This document shows positions 37,512-46,279 of a DNA stretch of 64,000 bases, one piece after another. The position numbers and the translations under genes were made by a program. The stretch's first letter is position 1; each line of letters starts with the position of its first letter. Below the pieces are notes generated by a model. It was not told the origin of the DNA and made no database searches. It saw only the letters and a program-made list of their open reading frames with translations. Location: NCBI RefSeq assembly GCF_005671395.1, contig NZ_CP040428.1, positions 310,001 to 374,000 of the forward strand. Direction: 5' to 3'. This DNA is from Jejubacter calystegiae. Its GTDB lineage: Bacteria > Pseudomonadota > Gammaproteobacteria > Enterobacterales > Enterobacteriaceae.

Positions 37512-38045
37512 ATGAACATGAAAACTGGTCTTTCTCTTACTGCGGTAGGGATGATGTTACTGGCTGGCAGCGTTTCCGCGCAGGCTTATGATGGTACCGT
37601 TAATTTTGAAGGTGAAATCGTGGATGCAGCCTGTACTGTTGATATCGGTGCCGGTAACAAAATGACCGTCGATCTGGGTAAGGTAAATAAAAGCACCTTT
37701 ACTGGTGCGGGTTCTACCGCTTCCGCCACTAAATTCTCTCTAAAGCTGAAGGATTGCCCGGATACGATCACCAGCGCCACCGTAAAATTTGACGGTACCG
37801 CTTATTCAGGTGACGACTCTGTCCTGGCGCTGACTGAAGAAAGCGGCGTGGCCACTGGCGTAGGTATCCAGCTTTCCGATCGTACTCAGGCTGTACTGCC
37901 GCTGTTTACACCGTCCAGCGCCTACCCGCTGCAGGCTAACGTAGAAAACGATCTGCCTTTCTACGCCCGTTATATCGCCATGTCAGACACGGTGACCGCG
38001 GGTCCGGCTAACGCCGTTGCGACTTTCACCATGAATTATAACTAA
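37512..38045 (+). CDS. Major fimbrial subunit, type 1-like pilin
   Basis: 177 residues from ATG 37512, with AAGGAAATTCT upstream. The signal peptide (MNMKTGLSLTAVGMMLLAGS, cut near SVSAQA) is followed by YDGTVNFEGEIVDAACTVD, the N-terminal donor-strand segment, with a disulfide between Cys in DAACTVD and LKDCPDT. The C-terminus (ANAVATFTMNYN) has the beta-zipper pattern recognised by the chaperone. It is the first gene of a four-gene chaperone-usher operon; a perfect hairpin after it probably favours its own mRNA level. Confidence 0.92.
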   Translation: MNMKTGLSLTAVGMMLLAGSVSAQAYDGTVNFEGEIVDAACTVDIGAGNKMTVDLGKVNKSTFTGAGSTASATKFSLKLKDCPDTITSATVKFDGTAYSGDDSVLALTEESGVATGVGIQLSDRTQAVLPLFTPSSAYPLQANVENDLPFYARYIAMSDTVTAGPANAVATFTMNYN

Positions 38046-38055
38046 GTTATTACCT

Positions 38056-38085
38056 TATTGGGTCGGTAACCCCGACCCAATATTT
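38056..38085 (+). terminator. Intra-operon attenuator hairpin
   Basis: TATTGGGTCGG (38056-38066), loop TAACC, CCGACCCAATA (38072-38082), then TTT. It lies between pilin and chaperone genes, where partial termination or mRNA stabilisation makes pilin more abundant. Confidence 0.7.
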
Positions 38086-38105
38086 AACCTAACGGAAAGT
38101 CATCG

Positions 38106-38768
38106 ATGAAAAAAATGGCTCTGTGCCTGGCGCTTTTTCTTGGCTGTTCCACAGCCTATGCCGGAGTAATTATTGGCGGCACCCGGGTGATTTTTGAAGG
38201 AGGAAAAAAAGAAACCTCACTCAGCGTTAATAATCCGGATTCATCGCCCTATTTAATTCAGTCATGGGTTGAAAATACGGATAACGGAAAGCCACCGTTT
38301 GTGATTACACCGCCATTATTCAGGCTGGATGCGCAACAGCAGAATATTATGAGAATTCTTAATGATGGTTCAAATCTGGCTGCGGACCGGGAATCTCTGT
38401 ATTGGGTCAATATTAAATCAATCCCCTCGAAAGCCGCCGATAAAGAGAACGTGTTGCAGGTAGCGATAAAGACGCGCATCAAGCTCATTTACCGCCCCCA
38501 GGCGCTCAAAGATAAGCGGCCAGAAGATATGGCGGAACAGTTGCGCTGGACGCGCTCCGCAGGCCAGTTACAGGTGAAAAATCCAACACCGTACTACATG
38601 AATTTTTATGAAATTAACGTTGGCGGACAGCGAGTAAAAGATCCGCAGTGGGTAGCTCCGTTTGCGACGAAAACCTATTCGCTTAATGGGGCGGTCTCGG
38701 GAAATGTGACCTGGAAGCTAATCAGCGACTTTGGCGCATCAGGCCGCGCGCATCAAGCACAGCTGTAA
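38106..38768 (+). CDS. Periplasmic pilus chaperone
   Basis: 220 residues, signal peptide cut after CSTAYA. GVIIGGTRVIFEGGKKETSL is the G1/A1 start of the PapD-like fold, with NNPDSSPYLIQSWVE and the conserved NILRI-like QQNIMRILND. The C-terminal domain has LQVKNPTPYYMNFYEI and VAPFATKTYSL. It folds and delivers pilins to the usher in the next gene by donor-strand complementation. Confidence 0.94.
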   Translation: MKKMALCLALFLGCSTAYAGVIIGGTRVIFEGGKKETSLSVNNPDSSPYLIQSWVENTDNGKPPFVITPPLFRLDAQQQNIMRILNDGSNLAADRESLYWVNIKSIPSKAADKENVLQVAIKTRIKLIYRPQALKDKRPEDMAEQLRWTRSAGQLQVKNPTPYYMNFYEINVGGQRVKDPQWVAPFATKTYSLNGAVSGNVTWKLISDFGASGRAHQAQL

Positions 38769-38827
38769 TGATGGGCGTTTCTGATGTCGGGTTCATGAAT
38801 TAGCCAGAACAGGAAGGGAATCAGTAA

Positions 38828-41380
38828 ATGATGGCAGTGGCGGAATATAAAAAAATCTCCTCAATGTTATTGGGCATCCTTTTTGCGTCCGGCATGACCA
38901 CGCAGGCCCTGGCCAAAGCGCAATTTAACCCCGCGCTGCTGGAGCGCCAGGGAAGCGATCGTCCCCGGGTAGATCTGTCGGCGTTCGAAGAGGATGCCCA
39001 ACAGCCTGGCATCTACCATGTCGATGTGGTGGTCAACCGTCAGGATCAAGAAACGCGCGATATAGCCTTTATGCTGAAAGCGGACACCGACGGCAAAAAA
39101 CGTCTGTGGCCCTGCCTGAGTGAGGACGATCTGATTCGCTACGGCGTGCGGGTAGATGGATTTCCGTCCCTGAACGCCGCAGCGAAATGCGTGGATCTGA
39201 ACGCCATTCCGGATGCCGACGCGCAGTTGATCTTCAGCGAACAGCGACTGATTCTGAGCATCCCACAGGCGGCCATGACCAATCAGGCGCGCGGCTACGT
39301 GCCACCAGAAAAATGGGACGAGGGAATCAGCGCATTCTGGCTGAATTACAGCTTCAGCGGCGCAAATTATTACGCCAAAAAGCCTGGCGCGCGCGATAGT
39401 GACAACCAGTATTTAAACGTTCGTCCCTCGCTGAATATTGGCCCCTGGCGTCTGCGTAACTACACGACCTGGAGCCGTAGCAGCCATGGCGATTCGCACT
39501 GGGATACGATTTATACCTTCCTGCAACGCGACATCGTAGCGCTGAAGAGCCAGCTTACCCTTGGGGAAAGCAGTTCGCCTTCGGATATCTACGATAGCGT
39601 CTCGTTTCGCGGCGTACAGCTGGCTTCAGATGACGAAATGCTGCCTGATAGCCTGAAAGGTTATGCTCCGGTAGTACGCGGCATTGCCCGCACCAACGCA
39701 CAGGTTATTATCCGGCAGAACGGCTACATCATTTATCAGAGCTATGTGGCGCCTGGCGCCTTTACGATCTCCGATATGTATCCGACCGGCGGCAGCGGCG
39801 ATCTCTACATCACCATTAAGGAAGCCGACGGCACCGAACAGCACATGGTAGTGCCCTTCGCGTCGGTTCCTGTGCTGCAGCGCGAAGGGCGTATGAAATA
39901 CAGCCTGACCAGCGGGACCTACCGCTCATACCAGAACAATAACTCGGAGCATACCTTCTTTACCCAGGGAACAGGAATTTGGGGGCTGCCCTACGGCTTC
40001 ACGATCTACGGCGGAACCCAGCTCTCATCGCGCTATCAGTCGGTGGTTGGCGGGCTGGGGAAAAACCTGGGAATGCTGGGTGCCCTCTCCCTGGACATGA
40101 CGCAGTCATGGGGAAAGCCAAAGGATGAAGGACGCCAGCAGGGACAGTCATGGCGCGTACGCTACAGCAAGAATTTCGTCGATACCGGAACCAACTTCGC
40201 TATTGCGGGCTATCGCTACTCAACCCGCGGTTTTTACACCCTGAATGAGGTCATGGATTCCTGGTACAACAGCGACGAAGACTACGGGCTGTGGCAGGAG
40301 CGCCGCCGCAACCGCGCGGAAATGACGCTCAGCCAGAATCTGTGGCAGGGTGCAGGCGCGCTAACATTCAGCCTGATCGGCGAAGATTACTGGAACAATA
40401 GCCGCCAGATGCGTTCCGTTTCCGTTGGTTACAACAATAGCTGGGAAGGAATCAGCTATAGCGTTAACTATAGCTATAACCGCAACTCATATAAGCAGGA
40501 TATCGGTTTCGACGAACACAGTGGCAGGGTTTACGACAAGGACCAGATCCTGGCTTTCAGCATCAATATTCCGCTGGAACGCTGGTTGAGCAATACCTGG
40601 GCCAGCTACAGCATCAATACCCAGCGTCATGGGGATACCTCTCAGACGGTCGGCCTGAACGGCACGGCCCTGGCGGATAACAATCTGAACTGGAGCGTTC
40701 AGGAGTCCCGGACAAATCACGGCGAAGGAAGCGGCGGTAACCTGAATGCCGATTATCAGGCGACCTACGGCGAAGTGAACGCCGGATACGCCTGGGATAA
40801 AAACAGCCGACGCGTCAGCTATGGCATTAAAGGCGCAGCTATGCTGCACGAAGATGGCATCACTCTGAGCCAACCGCTGGGCGAAACCGTTGCGCTCGTG
40901 AAAGCGCCAGGTGTAAGCAGTACCCGGGTCATCAACCAGACCGGCGTGAAAACCGACTTCCGCGGATACACCGTCGTGCCCTATATGAGCGCCTATCGCC
41001 GTAACGAAATCGCGCTCGATCCGGAAACGCTGGCGGACAACGTCGAACTGGAACAGACCACCCGTAGCGTAGTGCCAACGCGCGGCGCCGTCGTCAGGGC
41101 CGACTTTTCCGGACGCGTCGGACAGCGGGTGATGGTGAAGTTGACGCGACCGAATGGCTTGCCCGTTCCCTTTGGGGCAACCGTGACGCCGGAAGGGGAA
41201 GGCTCCTCTTACAGCAGTATCGTCGGCGATGACGGCGAGGTTTATCTGAGCGGATTACAGGAAAGCGGAACGCTGGGAGTGTCCTGGGGCAATACGGCGG
41301 ATAGCCAGTGCCGGGCCAGCTACCGTATCACCAGTGACGGCTCTCCGGGACTTCAGAAAGTGGCGGCGGAATGTCGGTAA
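38828..41380 (+). CDS. Outer-membrane fimbrial usher
   Basis: 850 residues, full length for ushers. After the signal peptide (ends near TTQALAKA) come the N-terminal chaperone-binding domain (FNPALLERQGSDRPRVDLSA), the 24-strand barrel with plug (SYVAPGAFTISDMYPTGGSG, GDLYITIKEADGTEQ) and two C-terminal domains ending in SQCRASYRITSDGS and CR. A second ATG three bases later is equally good. It makes the pore for pilus assembly and pairs with the chaperone 59 bases upstream. Confidence 0.95.
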   Translation: MMAVAEYKKISSMLLGILFASGMTTQALAKAQFNPALLERQGSDRPRVDLSAFEEDAQQPGIYHVDVVVNRQDQETRDIAFMLKADTDGKKRLWPCLSEDDLIRYGVRVDGFPSLNAAAKCVDLNAIPDADAQLIFSEQRLILSIPQAAMTNQARGYVPPEKWDEGISAFWLNYSFSGANYYAKKPGARDSDNQYLNVRPSLNIGPWRLRNYTTWSRSSHGDSHWDTIYTFLQRDIVALKSQLTLGESSSPSDIYDSVSFRGVQLASDDEMLPDSLKGYAPVVRGIARTNAQVIIRQNGYIIYQSYVAPGAFTISDMYPTGGSGDLYITIKEADGTEQHMVVPFASVPVLQREGRMKYSLTSGTYRSYQNNNSEHTFFTQGTGIWGLPYGFTIYGGTQLSSRYQSVVGGLGKNLGMLGALSLDMTQSWGKPKDEGRQQGQSWRVRYSKNFVDTGTNFAIAGYRYSTRGFYTLNEVMDSWYNSDEDYGLWQERRRNRAEMTLSQNLWQGAGALTFSLIGEDYWNNSRQMRSVSVGYNNSWEGISYSVNYSYNRNSYKQDIGFDEHSGRVYDKDQILAFSINIPLERWLSNTWASYSINTQRHGDTSQTVGLNGTALADNNLNWSVQESRTNHGEGSGGNLNADYQATYGEVNAGYAWDKNSRRVSYGIKGAAMLHEDGITLSQPLGETVALVKAPGVSSTRVINQTGVKTDFRGYTVVPYMSAYRRNEIALDPETLADNVELEQTTRSVVPTRGAVVRADFSGRVGQRVMVKLTRPNGLPVPFGATVTPEGEGSSYSSIVGDDGEVYLSGLQESGTLGVSWGNTADSQCRASYRITSDGSPGLQKVAAECR

Positions 41381-41424
41381 CGGCAGCCAGACCAGAGCGT
41401 ATAAAGGAATCAGGAAGGAAAATA

Positions 41425-42378
41425 ATGTTAAACATCCGAACGCTGAGTTTACTGCTAACACCTCTTTTATTTGCTTCCGCGAAGGTGTTTGCCGGCTGTA
41501 CTTTTGTAGCCTCTCCGGAAACGGTACGGGTGGTGCTCCCTAATCTTGCAGTGGATCCCAATATTCCCATCGGCGGAGTTATTGGAGGAAAAACCCTGAG
41601 CGTCGCAAGGTTGCTGACCCTGAACTGTACGGGTAGTACAACGTATCGTTCCTCCCTTCTGGGAAGCTGGGCGACACCAAGCGCCACGGTGCCGGGCGTG
41701 TATGAAACAGGATTGCCTGGCATTGGGGTAAAGGTTTCCGACTTTGTGCTACCCGATCGTTCCATGCCGGTGACCAATGCGGCCCTATCCCCTAATCAAA
41801 CTCTGGGATTAAGCGGTTCCGACATTCAGCTACTGTTTTACCGTACCGGCGAAATTGAACCGGGCAACTTCCCTACCGGCCTGGTGGCCCGTTTCACCCT
41901 GCCGGGACCGTCCGGCAGCGCCACTAATATCCTGTCGCTTCAGGTCACCGCCGGCGGCGCCAGGATCAAGAGTTGCTACGCGAAATCGCCCAGCTTTACC
42001 GTACCGCTGGGCAGACACCAGCGTACGGAGTTTAACGGCCCGGGCAGTACCAGCGATATGGTGGCCTTTAACGTCGAATTGACCTGCCAGGGAGACAACA
42101 TGCCCGTGAAAGTCTCCTTTAGCGCCAGCGGCGGATCGGCCTCACCCGAACCAGGCGTTATTCCGCTGGACGGTAGCGAAGGCTCGGCCAACGGCGTAGC
42201 GGTCAAAGTCGTCAGAGAAAGCGGCGCAGCCCTGCAGTTTGATACGGAAGAGACATATCACACTGGCGCTGAAACCAGCATTACGATTCCATTACGCGCC
42301 GGTTATATACAAACTGCGCCAACGATAACGCCAGGAATCGCCAATACGGCAATGACTTTTACTATTACGCAAAATTAA
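41425..42378 (+). CDS. Fimbrial tip adhesin or minor subunit
   Basis: 317 residues from ATG 41425 (AGGAAGGAAAATA upstream). Signal peptide MLNIRTLSLLLTPLLFASAK, cut near VFAG. Its length suggests two domains: an N-terminal lectin-like part and a C-terminal pilin domain (SFSASGGSASPEPGVIPLDG, GVAVKVVRESGAALQFD) ending in MTFTITQN, a typical donor-strand-accepting pilin end. It is last in the operon, the usual place of the adhesin. The receptor is unknown. Confidence 0.85.
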   Translation: MLNIRTLSLLLTPLLFASAKVFAGCTFVASPETVRVVLPNLAVDPNIPIGGVIGGKTLSVARLLTLNCTGSTTYRSSLLGSWATPSATVPGVYETGLPGIGVKVSDFVLPDRSMPVTNAALSPNQTLGLSGSDIQLLFYRTGEIEPGNFPTGLVARFTLPGPSGSATNILSLQVTAGGARIKSCYAKSPSFTVPLGRHQRTEFNGPGSTSDMVAFNVELTCQGDNMPVKVSFSASGGSASPEPGVIPLDGSEGSANGVAVKVVRESGAALQFDTEETYHTGAETSITIPLRAGYIQTAPTITPGIANTAMTFTITQN

Positions 42379-42397
42379 TTTGCGAATAGTGCACAGA

Positions 42398-42418
42398 ATT
42401 CATTCGTTATGAATGAAT
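42398..42418. promoter_or_regulatory. Perfect inverted repeat between adhesin and microcin genes
   Basis: ATTCATTC (42398-42405), five bases, GAATGAAT (42411-42418). It could end fimbrial transcription weakly or bind a regulator of the microcin operon. There is no T tract after it. Confidence 0.4.
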
Positions 42419-42498
42419 AGCAAAATACTATTGTCTGAATAACTTATTCGTCGGCAATGGTATTTCATATCCTTAACTGATATTAGAAGGTAATAAAA

Positions 42499-42828
42499 AT
42501 GAGAGAATTAACCACTATTGAAATTGATGAAGTTGCAGGCGCATATGGCAATGGCTTCTTTTCCGACATCGGCGAAGCAATTAAAAGCGCTGTTGTTGGC
42601 GGAGTTGCCGCGGGTTTTGCCGGCGCCATCATCGGCGGCAAGCACGGTGGTGACGGCGGCGGTGTCCTGGGCTTCGGCGCTATCGGCCAGGGTGTTGGTA
42701 TGGTCGCAGGCGGTTTGATCGGCCTGACCGGCGGGGTTGTCGCCTCTGCCGCCGTGGGCTGGGACACCACCTGGCAGGTTGTTGGCGAAGTCGCCAAAGG
42801 CTTCGCCAACGGGACTCTCGTTCCCTGA
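42499..42828 (+). CDS. Class II microcin-like precursor with glycine-zipper core
   Basis: 109 residues, AGAAGG nine bases before the ATG. The leader MRELTTIEIDEVAGA is of the colicin V double-glycine type (Gly-Ala at 14-15). The 94-residue mature part is extremely rich in Gly and Ala (KSAVVGGVAAGFAGAIIGG, GFGAIGQGVGMVAGGLIGL), with GxxxG spacing as in colicin V and other membrane-inserting peptides. It has no cysteine and no serine-rich tail. The adaptor, exporter and regulator genes follow directly, so secretion is well supported. Toxicity and target are inferred. No immunity gene is visible near it. Confidence 0.82.
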   Translation: MRELTTIEIDEVAGAYGNGFFSDIGEAIKSAVVGGVAAGFAGAIIGGKHGGDGGGVLGFGAIGQGVGMVAGGLIGLTGGVVASAAVGWDTTWQVVGEVAKGFANGTLVP

Positions 42829-42843
42829 TTATCCGTTCTTTTT

Positions 42844-42863
42844 AGCCGGGGGAAACCCCGGCT
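42844..42863 (+). terminator. GAAA-loop hairpin between precursor and export genes
   Basis: AGCCGGGG (42844-42851), GAAA, CCCCGGCT (42856-42863), followed by ATTCAATAAAA. The weak T tract suggests partial termination or mRNA protection, which would keep precursor mRNA above exporter mRNA. Confidence 0.6.
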
Positions 42864-42897
42864 ATTCAATAAAACACTGAGGATGTATGAAGACGAT

Positions 42898-44190
42898 ATG
42901 AGCAATCCTGGTATCTTCCGCTTACAAGTAATTAATCGTCAGAAGGCTGAATGGAGAGGAAGGGCACTATTAACTAACGGACTTCCACCGTGGTTAATTG
43001 CGCTACTGAGCATCCTGTTTATGGCCCTGTTACTCTATTTCCTGTTTTTTTTCGACTATACGCGCCGGATTGAGGTTAGCGGAGAGGTGATTACCTTCCC
43101 GCACGCCATAAATATCTATTCTCCGCAGCAGGGATACATTAGTAAGGTTTTCGTTAAACAGGGCGACAGCGTAAAATCTGGCGATCCTATCTACAGTATT
43201 AATGTCTCCAGGCAAACCACTTCAGGTAATGTAAGCGAGGAAACACTCACGGTGCTCAAAAAGCAAATAGCCAACATCGATCAAATTATCGAAAAGCTAA
43301 ATAGTAATAAAAAAGAAACTCTCAGTAACTTGCAGGAACAGCTCACTAATTATCAGCAGAACCATGACAAAACCACCCGCCTTATCACCAGCGTCAAAGA
43401 TGGCGTAGCGAAAATGCGTGAAGGCATGACCAGTTATGAGGGATATCGCAAACGGGGGTTAATTACCACCGATCAGCTAAATAATCAGCGCTTCATGTTT
43501 TATCAGCAGCAGAGTAATCTGCAATCGCTCAACAGCCAGGCAATTCAGGAAACGCTACAGATTTCCCAGCTACGCAGCCAGATACTCACCCGTGCGGCAG
43601 AATTTGACAATAACATTACGCAGAATATCTATCAGCGTAATGAGCTCCAGCGTAAGTTAATCGAGTCCGATGCCGGAGCGACCATTATCATTTTTTCTCA
43701 GGGAGCCGGACGGGTCGAGTCGCTCAGCGTCACGCCCGGACAGATGGTCAATAGTGGCAGCTCTCTGGCACAGATCCAGCCGCAGGAAAAAACGCACTAC
43801 TACATGGTGCTGTGGATACCTGACAGCAGCCTGCCCTACGTTAAAATAAAAGATACCGTCAATATTCGTTATTCCGCCTTTCCATCAGAAAAGTTCGGCC
43901 AGTTTCCCGGCGTAATTAAATCCATTGCCTATATCCCGGCTTCCCGGGAGGAGATGACAGGCTACGGAAGCGCCCCAAAAGAGAGCGCAGGTAGCGCCAG
44001 CAATTACTACAAAGTGCTGGTCGACCTGAAAGACACCGATATCAGCGACAAGGGCCAGAAGATGCATTTATCGGGTGGCTTACAGGCAAAGACCATCGTT
44101 TTTCTGGATACGCGTAAATTATATCAATGGATGTTTATGCCGTTTTATGAAGTCAAGCATAGCGTGACAGGGCGGGTTGCAAATGAATAA
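42898..44190 (+). CDS. HlyD-family microcin export adaptor, CvaA/MchE-like
   Basis: 430 residues from ATG 42898; ATG 42883 is in frame but has GAGG directly against it. The start (FRLQVINRQKAEWRGRALL) matches the CvaA/MchE pattern. A membrane span (~31-52, PWLIALLSILFMALLLYFLF) is followed by a lipoyl-like half (VSGEVITFPHAINIYSPQQG), a long coiled coil (~115-245) and a closing beta domain. It would bridge the inner-membrane exporter and TolC, which is not in the window. It overlaps the exporter gene by eight bases. Confidence 0.92.
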   Translation: MSNPGIFRLQVINRQKAEWRGRALLTNGLPPWLIALLSILFMALLLYFLFFFDYTRRIEVSGEVITFPHAINIYSPQQGYISKVFVKQGDSVKSGDPIYSINVSRQTTSGNVSEETLTVLKKQIANIDQIIEKLNSNKKETLSNLQEQLTNYQQNHDKTTRLITSVKDGVAKMREGMTSYEGYRKRGLITTDQLNNQRFMFYQQQSNLQSLNSQAIQETLQISQLRSQILTRAAEFDNNITQNIYQRNELQRKLIESDAGATIIIFSQGAGRVESLSVTPGQMVNSGSSLAQIQPQEKTHYYMVLWIPDSSLPYVKIKDTVNIRYSAFPSEKFGQFPGVIKSIAYIPASREEMTGYGSAPKESAGSASNYYKVLVDLKDTDISDKGQKMHLSGGLQAKTIVFLDTRKLYQWMFMPFYEVKHSVTGRVANE

Positions 44191-46279
44191 AGAAATACTG
44201 GATTACCTCAGAAAAAAAATTAACTTTGGCCTGACCCGAAAAGTCCCACAAATATTACAGATTGAATCCAGTGAATGCGGGCTTGCCTGCCTGGCCATGA
44301 TATGCGGTTATCACGGCCTGGATATAGATATGCTGAACCTGCGTCATCACTTTTCAGTCTCTTCCCAGGGAACGACGCTTAAAGGGCTAATTCGTACCGC
44401 CTCGGCTATAGGATTGAAAAGCCGCTCGCTGTCCCTCGATCTGGACGAAGTGAATAAGCTTAAGCTCCCCTGCGTTCTGCACTGGGATATGAATCACTTC
44501 GTTGTGCTTGTCGGCCATCATCGGGCTGGCTGGGTTATCCACGATCCGGCATTGGGCAAACGCGTTATCGGTGTTAAAGAACTTTCTGAACACTTTACCG
44601 GCGTAGCTGTAGAGTTCTGGCCCGAAAACCACTTCGAAAAAGGCAGCTATAAAACCCGCGTCAAATTGCTGGATCTGATGCGCAATGTCGAAGGGCTGAA
44701 AGGCGCATTAGTCAAAATCGCCGCCCTTTCCATCGTGATTGAAGCCATTAACCTTCTACTTCCTGTCGGTATGCAGTTGGTGACGGACCACGTCATCATG
44801 GCTCATGACCGTAGCCTACTGATGGTCATTTGCTGCGGGCTGCTGCTGTTTATGCTCTTTCGCACCTTTATGGGCATGATTCGTTCGTGGATAAGTCTGG
44901 TCATCTCGACGTTTATCGATGTTCAGTGGAAGAATTCCCTGTTCGACCACATGATCAAGCTACCGCTCTCTTTCTTCGAAAAACGCCAGGTCGGCGATAT
45001 CCAGTCCCGTTTCTCTTCCCTGGACGTGATACGACGTACCTTTACCCAGGACGTCGTCGGCGGACTGATGGATGCCATCGTCTCCCTGGGTCTGGTAGTG
45101 ATGATGGCGCTGTACGGTGGGTGGCTGACGTGGGTTGTTGGGGGGTTCACGGCATGTTATGCACTACTGCGACTGAGTACCTATAACGTTTACCGCCGCA
45201 TTTCCGAAGAGCAGATTGTAAAAAGCGCCCGGGCTGGCTCGCATTTTATGGAGACGCTGTACGGTATAGGCACCATAAAAGCGCTGGGACTCAACGCCAA
45301 CCGATCGGGAGGATGGCTAAATCTGAATATCGATGCGGCAAACACCGGCGTGCGCCAGACCCGCTTCGATATGTTTTTTTCCGGCATTAATATTTTTATC
45401 AACACCATCGATCAGGTCGCGATTCTCTGGATAGGTGCCCTTATGGTGATAGATAACTCTATGACGCTTGGGATGTTTATGGCGTTTAACGCCTATCGCG
45501 GGCAGTTTTCTCAGCGGGCGGGAAGCCTGGTCGATTTGGCGATTAAGCTACGTATGTTATCGCTCCACAATGAGAGGATCTCTGACATTGTCTTTACCGA
45601 GCCGGAAAAAGAGAATGCGCCACGCCGCCCTTTTGCCCCCGGCGTTCCCGTCAGGCTGGAGCTAAAAAACCTGACCTTTCAATACGATCCCTTAACCCCC
45701 CCCATCTTCAGCGAATTCAACCTCGCAGTAAAACCGGGTGAAAGCGTGGCGATTGTCGGCGCTTCCGGCAAAGGGAAAAGCACACTGATGAAAGTGATGT
45801 GCGGCCTGCTTTCCCCCAATGAAGGCGAAGTTCTGGTCGAAGGCATCAACATTAATAATATGGGGCTGAATAATTACCGGGAGGCGATCTCCTGTGTATT
45901 ACAGGAAGATAAGCTGTTCTCAGGCTCCATCGCTGACAATATTGCCGGATTCGACAGCAATATCGATATGAAGCTGGTGACCACCTGCGCCCTGTATGCC
46001 AATCTTCATAATGAAATCATGAAGATGTCTATGGGCTATGAAACACTGGTGGGCGAACTGGGAACCGGGCTTTCCGGCGGTCAGAAACAGCGCCTGCTGA
46101 TTGCCAGAGCGCTCTATCGTCGTCCGTCGGTGCTATTTATGGATGAAGCGACCAGCCATCTGGATCTGGACAATGAAGCCTTTATTAATAAGTCCATTTC
46201 CGAGCTCAAAATCACCCGTATCATTATTGCCCATCGCCCCTCTACGATTGCATCAGCCGACAGGATCGTTCCGTTATGA
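44183..46279 (+). CDS. C39-peptidase ABC exporter for microcins, CvaB/MchF-like
   Basis: 698 residues from ATG 44183, the same length as CvaB. The N-terminal C39 protease has all three catalytic residues: Cys32 (SSECGLACLAMI), His105 (WDMNHFVVLVG) and Asp121 (VIHDPALG). It would cut leaders after Gly-Gly or Gly-Ala. Five to six membrane segments lie between ~165 and 440. The nucleotide-binding domain has Walker A GASGKGKST, signature LSGGQKQR and Walker B VLFMDEATS. The protein ends abruptly after SADRIVPL. Its TGA overlaps the next ATG. Confidence 0.95.
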   Translation: MNKEILDYLRKKINFGLTRKVPQILQIESSECGLACLAMICGYHGLDIDMLNLRHHFSVSSQGTTLKGLIRTASAIGLKSRSLSLDLDEVNKLKLPCVLHWDMNHFVVLVGHHRAGWVIHDPALGKRVIGVKELSEHFTGVAVEFWPENHFEKGSYKTRVKLLDLMRNVEGLKGALVKIAALSIVIEAINLLLPVGMQLVTDHVIMAHDRSLLMVICCGLLLFMLFRTFMGMIRSWISLVISTFIDVQWKNSLFDHMIKLPLSFFEKRQVGDIQSRFSSLDVIRRTFTQDVVGGLMDAIVSLGLVVMMALYGGWLTWVVGGFTACYALLRLSTYNVYRRISEEQIVKSARAGSHFMETLYGIGTIKALGLNANRSGGWLNLNIDAANTGVRQTRFDMFFSGINIFINTIDQVAILWIGALMVIDNSMTLGMFMAFNAYRGQFSQRAGSLVDLAIKLRMLSLHNERISDIVFTEPEKENAPRRPFAPGVPVRLELKNLTFQYDPLTPPIFSEFNLAVKPGESVAIVGASGKGKSTLMKVMCGLLSPNEGEVLVEGININNMGLNNYREAISCVLQEDKLFSGSIADNIAGFDSNIDMKLVTTCALYANLHNEIMKMSMGYETLVGELGTGLSGGQKQRLLIARALYRRPSVLFMDEATSHLDLDNEAFINKSISELKITRIIIAHRPSTIASADRIVPL

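Noticed and set aside
42541-42558. YGNGFF just after the leader of the microcin-like precursor resembles the YGNGV motif of pediocin-like bacteriocins
   Set aside because: The typical cysteine pair and following KxxC pattern are missing and the rest is a Gly/Ala-rich core; most likely coincidence.
42483-42905. Minus-strand frame opposite the microcin-like precursor, as an immunity gene
   Set aside because: Proline-rich shadow of the glycine-rich coding strand, with no membrane-protein character.
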